64,000 nucleotides of DNA from Meloidogyne chitwoodi (taxonomy: Eukaryota > Nematoda > Chromadorea > Rhabditida > Meloidogynidae). The stretch covers positions 2,232,001 through 2,296,000 of the forward strand of contig JACZZP010000006.1 in assembly GCA_015183035.1 (NCBI GenBank). Direction: 5' to 3'. The position numbers were made by a program, and so were the translations under genes. The stretch's first letter is position 1. Every line of letters begins with the position of its first letter. This document shows, piece after piece, positions 21,301 through 34,649 of the stretch. Below the pieces are notes generated by a model. It had not been told where the DNA came from. It searched no databases and was given only the letters and a program-made list of their open reading frames with translations.

Positions 21301-22091
21301 CAGTAAATTCAGCATCTCCAGCATAAACAAGATCCATATCCATAATAACTTTATCTCTACCAACATTTTGAGTATAAACTTTTAATCCAGACTAGAAAAA
21401 ATTAATAAATAAATTTAAATTAAAATATAAATATATTTACCACTCTAAAAGGAATATCTCCCATATCAATTGCTACAAATTTGAATGATTTAAAAGGAGA
21501 TGGCATTTGTAAACGAATTTGTGGTTCAATAAATTCTTTTAAAAATATATTTGAATATTCTCCAATAAAAGGCCATAATTGTTGTAATATCTAAAAAATA
21601 TTTTTTTAATTTTTAAAAATTATATTAAAAGTCAATAGTCAATTTTTTAAATTTTTTTTCTACTCACTTACTCTGTTGACCCATTCAATTCTTTCAATGT
21701 CTGGAAATTGAACCCAAGCAGGAAGATCATTATTATTTTGACCAAATTGAGCAATTATAGTTTCTCTTTCTTTTAAAATAAACTTGCTAATATTAACCCT
21801 TTTTTGTTCTTGTTTGATCCAAGAATGAGTTTTTAACTGTTTTAGAGAGGAAAAATTAAATAAAAAATATTTTTTTTATTTTTTAATAAAAATTGGTTAT
21901 TTATTAAATTAAAAAAATTAAATTAAACCATATAAAGCAAAGAAAAAAGAAATATCCAAATAATTGATAATTGTAAATGACCTATTAACCAACAGGCAAA
22001 CATTAATAAAGAACTGCTTATTATTGGAATCTAAAAATTAAATTTTTATTTTTTTATTATTTAGACTTACCAAATAATTTTTTAAATCCAT
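18366..22091 (-). CDS. esyt-2: Extended synaptotagmin (E-Syt)
   Basis: The start ATG at 22091 gives MDLKNYL, then a hydrophobic hairpin IPIISSSLLMFACWLIGHLQ...LFSLLYM that would insert in the ER membrane. An SMP lipid-transfer domain follows (LPAWVQFPDIERIEWVNRV, GEYSNIFLKEFIEPQIR, LSGKLRCTLQPLLPHPPM, LPKFDFILTGIGEFVQLPGL). Then come C2 domains: C2A from GIVRLKIIQARNLENKDR to ELFDKDLTGADEELGRLSLP; a second with ALLMIFLDSVSDLPYP; and a C-terminal C2 with FNLVVKIIEVTRGLLPISKDG and NPIFNESFEFGLYS. Hairpin, SMP and three C2 domains is the E-Syt layout; these proteins tether ER to plasma membrane and move glycerolipids in a calcium-dependent way. The stop is at 18366. The symbol follows the nematode orthologue and is by family only. 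Confidence 0.85.
21055..21256. repeat. AAATAAACTTAAAATACAA tandem array
   Basis: About ten degenerate copies of an 18-20 bp unit around AAAATAAACTTAAAATACAA fill an intron of the extended synaptotagmin gene. Another small cluster lies at 19885-19960 in the same gene. Confidence 0.85.
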
Positions 22092-23426
22092 TTTTAATTT
22101 TTTAAAATTTATTAGAAATTAATTAAAAATAAAAAATTATTTTTAGTTGTAAAAAAAAATATAAAAAAATCTAAAACTAATTTAAAAAAATAAAAAATGA
22201 ATCATAAAAATAAATTAAAAAAATTACAACAATAACAAAATAAATAAAAATAAAATAAAAGGCCAAATCCAATCAAATCGATTGGAAGAAATACGTGAAT
22301 GAACACACTTGAGAAATTAAAAAATAGAAGAAAATAAAAATGAATTACTTGAACCATGAAAATAAATTTTATTTTATTTTTATGACTGATAATATTTTTA
22401 TTGATTATTAAGAGAGAAAAGAAAGTAAAAATATAAACAGGAAATTCAACAAGTAAAAATATAAAATAATTAAAAAAAATATTTTAATAAATAATTAAAT
22501 GCCTTTAAAAAAAAATAAATTAAAAAAATAAATTTTTTAAAAATTAAAAAAATAATTTAAATAAAAAAAATTTAATTTTAAATGTAAAATTGCTATTTAA
22601 ATTAAAATTGATCACTATAATTTTTTTTAATCTTCCAACATTTTTATTTATAAAAAAGTCCCTATTGTCTACTTAATTCAGCCTAGTATTTTTAATAATT
22701 CCGCCTATTATAAAAGAAGCAAAAAATAAACTTATTTTTGATTTTCTTTTTATTTTTCAAGTTTATTTTTTTCCAACTTTGTTTGTATATTTTTAGTGTG
22801 CAACAACAAATATTTTTTAAAATGTATTTTTTAGCTTTCTTTTTAATATTTTCTTTTATTTATTTTATTTTTTATACACTTCAATGCACATACGCCTAAA
22901 TTTTATTTTATATTTTTTTGAATAATTTAAAAGTTATTTTGGCAAGTTAAATTAAGATTTTTAATATTTTTTATTTTTTTTAAAGATTTTTTAATTTAAA
23001 TATACCAAATAAAAATTAAAAGACTTATTGTGTGAATTAATAAAATATATTTAAAAATATTTAAAGCATTCTAGGCTATAAAAGATAATTATTAAAATAC
23101 AAGTTTACTTTGCAAAAAATTATTTATTTCAAAAATGTAAAATATTAATAAATAAAATTGGCAAAAAATAAATAAAATTATAAAATTTTATTTAATTTTT
23201 CTTTTTCTTCTATAATTTACTTCCTTTTTTCAGCTAAAATCCTCCTTAAATTTTGATGTTCGTTTTTTTTTTGGCAGACTGTCCCTTGAGATTTTGTTAA
23301 ACTCTCTCCTTAACATTTCCAAAAATTTTATTTTTATAACACTTAAAACGTTTATTTAATTCTCCCTTTTCTTTATTAAATAAAACGCTTTAATTTTTTA
23401 GCTTAAAAATGTGCTGCACAAATATT
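22092..23426. other. Intergenic, AT-rich
   Basis: This stretch lies between the divergent extended synaptotagmin and MOLO1-like genes. I see no coding sequence. One isolated AATAATTCCGCCT motif is at 22694-22706, a family member of the cluster described next. Confidence 0.6.
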
Positions 23427-23587
23427 AATAATTCCGCCTGCTTCACTTGTTTTTAATTTAATAATTCCGCCTTGTTTTTATTTAATATTCCGCCTTGTTT
23501 GAATAGTAACAAATACAACAATATAATAATTCCGCCTGCTTTATAATACTATATATTATATTACAAGTTAATTTAATAATTCCGCCT
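23427..23587 (+). promoter_or_regulatory. Cluster of five TTCCGCCT motifs upstream of MOLO1-like gene
   Basis: TTCCGCCT, nearly always preceded by AATAA, occurs at 23432, 23465, 23488, 23530 and 23580, ending about 55 bp before the start codon. Each copy stands out as GC-rich in very AT-rich DNA, and the spacings (33, 23, 42, 50 bp) are irregular, unlike a simple tandem repeat. A role as binding-site cluster is inference. Confidence 0.5.
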
Positions 23588-23643
23588 GTTTTTATTCTAA
23601 TCAATTTAAATGCTAATTAAATATTCTTTAAAATTTTAGATGG

Positions 23644-25351
23644 ATGACACATAATAATAAATTAATTTTTTACTTTATTTTCGCTATTTTGCCTAAATTT
23701 CGTTTTTTATTATTTAATTCATTACCAACAACTGATTTATTGCCTTGTCAATTTCCTTCTGATTCAACTCAACTTGCCTCTTTCTGTCAATTACCTTATC
23801 ATCAAGTGCCTTTAATTTGTGATCCTGGGGGTATTTTATCACGTACAGAGGCTGAGTTGATTGGTTAATTAATTTTAATTGTTAAAATTTTTTTAATTTT
23901 ATAAAAATAAAAAAAAACATGTTTAAATTAATTTTTATATAAAAATTAATATTTAAAAAATCAGACCGTCAACTTAGAACACAAGTTTTTAGCAACTTGA
24001 CAAGTTGTATTTGCTCTTTACGCCCTTGCATAACTAAAGACAGGCGTTTGAGTCAATTGCGTGTTTTTGGACTTTTAGTGCCTTTTGCTAATGGGAATAG
24101 GTTTAAAAAAAATTTTTTATAATTAAATAATTTAAAGTGTAAAAAATTGTCAATTAAATCAAAAAAAGAATAAAAATAATAATAATTATATTCCAACTTT
24201 GGCTGAACTTAATCGTTTGACAGGGCAATTTGCTCGTATTTCACTTGATAGGATTTTGACAAATTCTAATTTAGAAAAAAAAGAAAAATGTGATCCTGAT
24301 CTTGTATGTGATAATTTAATTAAAAAATTAAAGAAGAATTTTAAATTAAATTATTACAATAAAAAGGACATTCTTTATATTTACCTCAAAAATGTCCTTT
24401 TTATTAGAATAAAAATCAACCTAAAAATAAAATTTGACAAAAATTAAATTTTTCGGATTTTAATATTAAAATTAATTTTTTTTTTAATTAAAAAAAGTTT
24501 TTTCTCTACATTGATCGATGGTGGACACATGAAGAACGACAACCCTTTATAGCCAGGATTTATAGGTTTTTAATAAAAATTATTATTATTTTTAATTTTA
24601 TTTAATTAGGAGAAATCTAGCAACTATGCGCGATCTTTCATTAGTAGAACGAGTATCCGAAAAAGGCAGTCCTTTTGAAATTATGAATGGTTTTTTAATT
24701 AAAAAATAAATTTCAATTTTTAAAATATTTCAGAACATCTTAATCGTGCATTAATATTAGCTAAACAATTTTTAATTAATTCACAACATTTAAATAATCA
24801 AACAATTAACCCAACATCAGTTTATTCTCCTCAAGAGTTTACACCCTCCTCTACACTTAAAACTGAACAAATTCCCCTTTGGGCAATTTTTTCAGCTTTA
24901 ATATTAGTTTTAATGGCTTTAATAGCTCTTTTAATTGCTCATTTAATTGCAAGACGTGCTACCTTGGCCCAACAGGTAATTTGAATTTTAAAAAAGCTCA
25001 AAAATTGGTAAAAATTAATTATTTTTATTATTAAATTTTAAGAATAATTTTTAAAAATAAAAATATTAAAAAAAATTATTTTTTAAGCAAAAAAAGTTTT
25101 CTTCAGCAAGTCGAATGAGTATGAGAGGTGCTCGTCCAGAAGAATCCTTATTAACTAATACAAATACAACAATAACAAATAAAGGTATAACCACACAAAA
25201 CATTAATTCAAGTGGAGGGAATACAGGAAATACAACAACTTCTCACCAACATTTAAAAAGTCAAATGATGTTTAGACAATTTAATAGAAAATGTCAATCT
25301 ACAGCAAATTATAGTAGTGGAGGACAGACTTTAATTAGACAAAAAATTTAG
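23644..25351 (+). CDS. MOLO1-like single-pass membrane protein
   Basis: The first exon begins MTHNNKLIFYFIFAILPKFR, a signal peptide, then QVPLICDPGGILSRTEAELI, the CDPGGILS box that opens the nematode MOLO1 (TPM phosphatase-like) domain. Later exons give TSCICSLRPCITKDRR, LRVFGLLVPFANGNR, FARISLDRILTNSNLEKKEK, LYIDRWWTHEERQPFIARIY and LSLVERVSEKGSPFEIMNEH. One TM segment follows (IPLWAIFSALILVLMALIAL) and then a Ser/Thr/Asn-rich cytosolic tail ending TLIRQKI. In C. elegans the founder MOLO-1 is an auxiliary protein of levamisole-sensitive acetylcholine receptors; this copy belongs to the wider family and need not have that job. It converges on the zinc finger gene downstream. Confidence 0.75.
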
Positions 25352-25833
25352 AAAAAAATAAAATAAATTTATTTTATTAATATTTTAAAAAATAATATTT
25401 AATATTGTTATATTTTAATTAATTTAAATTCAATTTGAAAGACAAAATACCGGAAATATTGAAAGAGCAATATTAGGGGAGAAAAATAATTATTGGTAAT
25501 GGTAGATAATAGATTCTGATTTTAAAAAACATAATTCTGAGTTAAAACTAAAATTCTGATTTTTAAAAACAAAATTCTGATTTTTAAAACTAAAATTCTG
25601 ATTTTTAAAAACTAAATTTCTGATTTTTAAATCAAAAATCGACAGAATCCAATGATAAATGAATAGGTATTTAAAAATAAAACTTGAAAGACATTAAAAA
25701 AACTTATTAAGGTTTGATGCGTAAAAAAATAAAAATAAATCAGGGAAAATCAAAAATATTTAAAAAATGACTAGTTGACTGTTTAATTAATTTTAAAAAA
25801 ATTTTTTAATTATATTTTATTAAAAATAAAAAC
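25352..25833. other. Convergent intergenic region with TTCTGATTTTTAAAA repeats
   Basis: This lies between the 3' ends of the MOLO1-like gene and the zinc finger gene. Five to six copies of AAAATTCTGATTTTTAAAA lie at 25513-25632. Nothing else is seen. Confidence 0.6.
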
Positions 25834-28820
<2,987 letters not shown>

Positions 28821-28938
28821 TTAATTTTAAAAAATAAAAATTTTGTTCAAATCCATTTAAATATTTTTTAAAATATTTAATAAAATTCTAAAAAAATTAT
28901 TTTAGTTAAAAATAAATAAATTTTAATTTTAATAAGAA

Positions 28939-28998
28939 AAATCCGTTTATAACGCTACCGTAAGGTTTACCCAAAGAGGTGGCGCTATATGCGGATTT
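28939..28998. repeat. 60 bp imperfect palindrome upstream of zinc finger gene
   Basis: AAATCCGTTTATAACGCTACC on the left pairs with GGTGGCGCTATATGCGGATTT on the right with four mismatches. It lies about 120 bp upstream of the zinc finger start codon. Confidence 0.55.
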
Positions 28999-29481
28999 AT
29001 GTCATTCTAGTCGATTTTTTTAGTTTTTTTTTAATTTTTTTACTTTAAAAATTAAATAAAAATTATTTTTAACAAAAATAAAAATAAACTTAATATTTTA
29101 TTTAAAAAATCATCAAAAATTTTTTTGTTTGTTTGGAGAAAATAAGGGAAAGAAGAGGTCAATATATTTATTTTTATTTTCTTTCTAAAAAAATTTTTTC
29201 GGTCAGCTAAAAATATATAAAATAATAAAACAATAATATTAATTCAGTCAACCACTGAAAATAGCGAAAAAGCCGTTTTTAGGAGAGATTTTTTTCGCGG
29301 CTTTGCGCATTGAAAATAAAATAAAAATGAAGATGAGCAGAAATCTCTCGATTTACAATCAAAATAACAACATAAAAAGGAGAGAAAATAGAAAAAATGG
29401 AACAAATAAATATAAATAAATAAAATGTTTTTTTAGTTATTTATTTAAGCCTAAAATAAGGGGAAATGACCAAAAATACCT

Positions 29482-29788
29482 TTTAGGCGAAAGTCTATAA
29501 AAATCGAATATTTAACTTATAAACATGAAATTATATTTTTTATATTTCTAACTGTGTAAACTAACTTTGTTAAAAATTTCAAAAATTTTGGTTAAATATT
29601 TACCATGTTATGGGCAAAAAACTCTTAAAAATGCACAAAAAATGGACATTTTTGACCATAACTTTACTCATAAATAACCAAAAATTCTAAAATTTTTAGA
29701 AAAGATAGTTAACACTATTAAAAATATTTATACAAAATTTCACTTTTTAAAGTTATCATTTGGCTATTTTATAAAGACTTGCGCCTAA
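29482..29788. repeat. 300 bp foldback element
   Basis: TTAGGCGAAAGTCTATAAA at the left end is mirrored by ATAAAGACTTGCGCCTAA at the right, and the interior halves (GTAAACTAAC...ATGGGCAAAAA and TTTTTGACCATAACTTTAC...TAGTTAACAC) are also inverted copies of each other. The whole could form one long imperfect hairpin. Confidence 0.6.
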
Positions 29789-30078
29789 GCGTTACTGCGC
29801 CTTGATGCGCCTTTTCTCTCCCTTTATCTTCTTATTTTATAAATTCTCCTTTTCTATTAAAAACAGCCGTACTGACCACTCTCCTTTCTTTTTATTTAAT
29901 AAAAGAAAATAAAAATAATACTAAAAATAAAAAAAAATACAAAAAAAGGCTAATAGGTCGAGAATATCAAAATAAAAAAGGATAAATGGAAGAAGAGAAA
30001 AGAAAAAGAAGAAGAAAAATAAAAAATAAAATAAATTTATTTACCAAAAAATAAATAAAAATAATAAATAAATATAAT

Positions 30079-30112
30079 GTTCATCGGCTGGCACGAGCAA
30101 CCGCCGACGAAC
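30079..30112. repeat. GC-rich hairpin 1
   Basis: GTTCATCGGC and GCCGACGAAC pair over 10 bp with one mismatch around a 14-base loop, in otherwise AT-rich DNA. Confidence 0.6.
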
Positions 30113-30256
30113 ACTGAAAAGAGAAGAATAAGAAGAAGGAAAAAATTTTTTTTGAAAGAAAAAAATGAGAAAAAGAAAGATGATTTTGTGGGTAAAAATA
30201 AAATAAAAATAAATTTAAATTACTTTTATTAATTAAAAAGGGAGAAAATTACATTT

Positions 30257-30415
30257 AAGGCGCATTAAACGGTTTAGGCGCGAGTGCCGATAAAATAGCC
30301 AAATGATAACTTTAAAAAGTGAAATTTTTTGCAAATATTTTTAATCGTGTAAACTAATTTTTAGAAAAATTTTAGAATTTTTTGTTATTTTAAAATAAAG
30401 TTATGGTCAAAAAAT
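30257..30415. repeat. Half copy of the foldback element
   Basis: The reverse complement of this stretch matches 29649-29813 over most of its length: GACCATAACTTTA, ATTCTAAAATTTTT, then TTTCACTTTTTAAAGTTATC and ATTTGGCTATTTTAT. It is in inverted orientation to the right arm of the foldback at 29482-29788. Confidence 0.65.
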
Positions 30416-30907
30416 GAAAAAAAAGATAAATTTAAGGCAAAATTAATTAAATAAAAAGGTAAAAATAAGCAAAAAAATTAAAAAATTTTTTTTTTAATTT
30501 TTACATAGTAAACTAATAAAATAAAAATTAAAAAAAAAATATAAATATTTATTTATTGTCGGGGGAAGGGCAATATCTCTTCACTGTTTTGTGTATATTT
30601 GTGTCTTTTTGTCTCCACCCATTTTTCTTATTTTTTCTCTTTTGGTATTTTTTGTTATAGTTGATGTGTCTTTTATATTTTTTTCTTTTTTTAATTTTTT
30701 TGTGGCGGTGAGTGACCAACGGTCAGCACTGGCTGGCACAACTTACTACAACTAAAATATATTTTTTATTTATTTTTATTTTTCCCGCTCACCTCTTCTC
30801 TTTTCTTTCTTTCTTTCTTCTTTTTTCTTTCCTCTACACTTTTTACGTATAGAAAAGAGAAAAAAGTAAAAAAATAAAAGCAAAAATGGCCAAATGATGA
30901 GGGGAGA

Positions 30908-30948
30908 TTGGTGCCAGCCGATAGAATAAATGACCAGGCTGGCACCAA
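30908..30948. repeat. GC-rich perfect hairpin 2
   Basis: TTGGTGCCAGCC (30908-30919) and GGCTGGCACCAA (30937-30948) are perfectly complementary over 12 bp with a 17-base spacer. It lies 420 bp downstream of the stomatin stop codon. Confidence 0.7.
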
Positions 30949-31369
30949 AACGTTGAAAATAAAAATAGAAGGGAATGGCCGAGAATATAAAAAAAGTAAA
31001 TAAATAAATTTTAGTAGCAAATATCAAAAAATAAAAAAAAAAACAAAGAAAAATGACACATTTTTAATGGCATTTTTGGGAAAAAAGAGATTTAAAAAAA
31101 TAAAAAAATATTTTTAAAATATTAAATAATACCTAAAAAAATAATTTTAAAATAAATAAAAACAAAAAGTTTTAAATTTTAACAGAAAATTAAAAAATTT
31201 GAAAAAAAAATTGGGAAAATTAATTAAATAAAATTAATATTAATTAATTTAAAAAAAATAAATAAATTCAAAAATTTATTAATTAATTAAAGAATATTTT
31301 TTTAATTTATTGACAATATTTAAAAAAAAAAATAAAGAATTTTCTAAATTTCTAATTATTTATTCATCT

Positions 31370-33172
31370 TTTTTGCTCATAAATGCACCTAAAAATAATT
31401 AAAAAAATTAAATTAATTTTAAATAAAATTTAAACTAACCAAACATTTCAACAGGTACAGGAAAGACAATTGTTGAATTATGTTCTGCCCTAAAAGAAAA
31501 TAATTTTGAGAAAATTAAAAAAATATTTTTTTAACAAAAAATAGACGAAAATTAATTTTTTTTTTGAATTAAAAAAAAATATTTTTTTTTAAATAAAAAA
31601 TATTTTTTTTTTAATAAAAAATATTCTTTTTTTTTATTAAAAATACACTAACGCAATGCTGCTTAAAGCTTGCAAATGGCGTAATTGTAAAGCTACAGGA
31701 TTTGCTTGAATAACATCAGCAGCTTCTTTAAGTGCTCTGGATGCCTTAAAAAATATTTTTTTTAATTAATTAAAAAAATTAATTAATTTTCAACTTTTTG
31801 TTCTCCTTCAGCAGCAACTACTTTAGCTCTTGCTTCTCTAGCAGCTTCAGCTTCTGCTGCCATTGCTCTAGTAAGTTGTTGAGGTAAACGAATATCTTTA
31901 ACCTCAACACGTTCTACCTTTAAATTTAAAAAATATTATTAATTTTTAAAATTTATTAAAAATTAAGGAATACTTTAACACCCCAATGTTCAGTCCCTTC
32001 ATCTAAAATTGTTTCACAAAGTTGTGCAATTGCTTCACGCTCAGTCAACATTTCTGTTAAAGTTTTCATACCCAAAGCATTTCTAATTGTTTAAAATTTA
32101 GTTATATGAATAAGTATAATAATTAAATAATATACTAGTCTTTAGGTTGTAATTATAATAACATTTTTAACTAACCTTAAAGTTGTTTGTGCAAGTAATT
32201 TAGTTGAATAAATTGCATCATCAACATTATTTACCTAAAAAATCAGAATTAAAACTTGAAAGAACAAAAAATCAGAACAAACTATAACTAAGTTTTGTAT
32301 TTTTAATAAACTTAAATCAGAACAAGCTATATCTAAGTTTTATATTTTTAAATAAACTTACTGAAGCAATAGGATCAGAAGTTCTGAAATAAACAACAGC
32401 ATCAACACTAACTAAATTAAAGTGAAATAAACATTTAAAAATTTTTTTTTTAATTCCAAAATTTATTTTAAGTATCTGACCAGTGACAGAATCTTTGGAA
32501 AGAATTTCTTGTGGAGGTACAGCGTAAGATACAACCCTTAAATAAATATTTTTTTAATTTAAAAAAAAAAGTACCTGAGGTCAATTTTGCGATAAGTATC
32601 AATACAAGGAATCTGAAGCAAATTTTTAATTGTATTTTATAACTTTTGCTTCAAGTTTATATTTCAAGTTTATTTTAGTATTTCAAGTTTATTTTGGTAT
32701 TTCAAGTTTATTTTTATAGTAATAATCTATTTACCACAAATATCATTCCTGGACCACGAGCTCCGCCGAAAATAAGTCGACCGATCCGGAAAATAACTAC
32801 CCTCTTAAAATTAAATTAATTTAAATTTCATATTAAATAAATACCTCATATTCTTTAATAACTTTTAAGCACACACACATAAAAAAATAATTATTTTAAA
32901 AATTAAAAATAATTTTAAAAATATACATAGAAAACGGAAAAGTGATGATAATTAAAAACCATGATAGGACTACTAATGCATAACTAAAAAATGTTTTTTT
33001 AATTTATTTAAAAATATTTACCCAAAGAAAGTGCCTAAATTTTCATAATCTGCAGTTTGTGGTACATCCTAAATATTTTATTGAATTATTACAGTAAATT
33101 ACTAATAACCTGTTGAGTGCCTGGTGCCACCCATTGAGATTCTACACCTCGTTGATCTTTTGTAGAGGTCAT
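31370..33172 (-). CDS. unc-1: UNC-1-like stomatin
   Basis: The start ATG at 33172 gives [20 protein letters not shown], then a hydrophobic hairpin ([20 protein letters not shown]). The stomatin/PHB domain follows: [99 protein letters not shown] and [20 protein letters not shown]. The coiled tail has [20 protein letters not shown] and the end is [12 protein letters not shown]. The strength and order of these segments match nematode UNC-1 as I know the family. Stomatins form oligomers on the inner face of the plasma membrane and regulate ion channels and gap junctions; UNC-1 affects locomotion, UNC-9 gap junctions and sensitivity to volatile anaesthetics. The stop is at 31370. Choice of UNC-1 over close paralogues (STO, MEC-2) is likely, not certain. 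Confidence 0.85.
32640..32722. repeat. TATTTCAAGTTTATTTT tandem repeat in stomatin intron
   Basis: Four near-identical copies of a 17-18 bp unit. The reverse complement is AAAATAAACTTGAAATA, the same family as the arrays at 21055 and 26360. Confidence 0.85.
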
Positions 33173-34349
33173 AATTCTGTTAAATCAGGCCATATGATTT
33201 TATAGGATAATTACATTAAGCTAAATAAAAATATAATTTTATTTTAATAATTTATTTTATAATTATTAAAAAGATCAATATATTAAAAAAAATATTTTGA
33301 AGCAAAAAAATATATAATTATAAAAGAATAATAAATGGCACATAAAAACAGCAAAAAGAGCAATGAAAGTAAATAAATAATATATAGAAAAAATATTTAA
33401 AGGACAAAAATGCTTATACTCAAGTTTTGGCGCAAATTGCCATGGAATTGTATATAGAATGATGAATATATAAAAAGGGTAAAGAAAAAATTGAAGAGAA
33501 TAACAGACAACTGTTTCAGAGTAAAAATAAGCATTTTTTCTTACAATTTTTCTTCGTTTGCTTATTTGGCAAAAAGCATTTTTCTTATTATTTTTACCAT
33601 AAGGCTGCTGTTGTAATATTAGTAAAATCAGAATTATGATAAATTAATAAAAATCAGAATTATCTTAAGGATTTCCGGAAACAAATTAATAAACCAGAAT
33701 TTATTTACAACATTCCGGAAATAAATACAACTTGAAACATGTTATAAGATAAAAAATTTCTTTATGGAAGTAATTTATTGAAACTGTAAATCAGAATTTT
33801 TTCCGGAATTCAAATTAATTGTAATTTTACGACTGCATGAAAAAATGTATAAAATATTGAAACAATATTTTAACAAACTATAAATATGTAAATTTTAATA
33901 TAAATTTAAAGGAAGCTAAAAACAAAAATATATATAAGAACAAAAAGCTTCAACAAAAAAAAAAATAAAACAGAAAAAATATATGGGCAAAAATAAGGCC
34001 CTCCATACATTAGCCAGCTGTCTCCTCCAAAATTATCGACTTTTATCATGCCTTTGTAAGTACAACTATATTTTGAATATAAAATGTAAATAAAAAATGT
34101 AACAAGAATTTTTATAAATAAAAAATAAAATTTTATAAATTGACCGCAGAATTAAAAAATTTTTTTTAGTTAAATTGAGAAGATAAAGCAAGTAAAATAC
34201 CCACCGGCTGTCACTTCTATACTAAATATTTTTCTTTAACAAACATCTTGCAGCAAAAGAAAATAAAATTTCTCGTGTTACTTTTTGCATTTCAATTTCC
34301 ACATTTATTTTATAACTTTAAATAAAGGAAGCAACGTATCCGTAATTAT
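33173..34349. other. Intergenic, upstream of the stomatin gene
   Basis: AT-rich with no coding content seen. Scattered TTCCGGAA motifs next to ATCAGAATT words occur between about 33620 and 33820, a dispersed form of the array that follows. Confidence 0.5.
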
Positions 34350-34520
34350 AATAAAAATCAGAATTTAAAACAAACATTCCGGAAGGGAATAATTAAATCA
34401 ATAAAACAAACATTCCGGAAGGGAATAATTAAATCAGAATTTAAAACAAACATTCCGGAAAGAAATAATAAAAATCAGAATTAAAAACAAACTTCCGGAA
34501 GGGAATAATAAAAATCAGAT
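34350..34520. repeat. TTCCGGAA-containing 40 bp tandem repeat
   Basis: Four copies of a 35-40 bp unit built from ATCAGAATTTAAAACAAAC plus ATTCCGGAAGGGAATAAT. The copies differ by small deletions. TTCCGGAA is self-complementary. It lies 130 bp beyond the stop of the unknown gene that follows. Confidence 0.8.
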
Positions 34521-34649
34521 TAAAAATTTAATTTTATAGTAATTCATAAATATTATAAATTAAACATGTTAATTTAACTTATTAGATTATCAAAAAAACT
34601 TTTAATAAACTGAAACTTAAATATAAGGGTAAATTTGTTACTCAAATAA

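Larger units (their letters stand above)
28821..31369. other. Intergenic region with foldback and GC-rich hairpins
   Basis: This lies between the zinc finger gene start and the stomatin stop. It contains a 60 bp imperfect palindrome (28939-28998), a long foldback element (29482-29788) with a related half copy (30257-30415), and two GC-rich hairpins (30079-30112, 30908-30948). Open frames here are unsupported. Confidence 0.65.

Noticed and set aside
30766..31027. Two overlapping minus-strand open frames of about 84 codons
   Set aside because: Composition-driven (poly Phe, Lys, Glu), overlapping in two frames, and containing the GC-rich hairpin; no domain seen.
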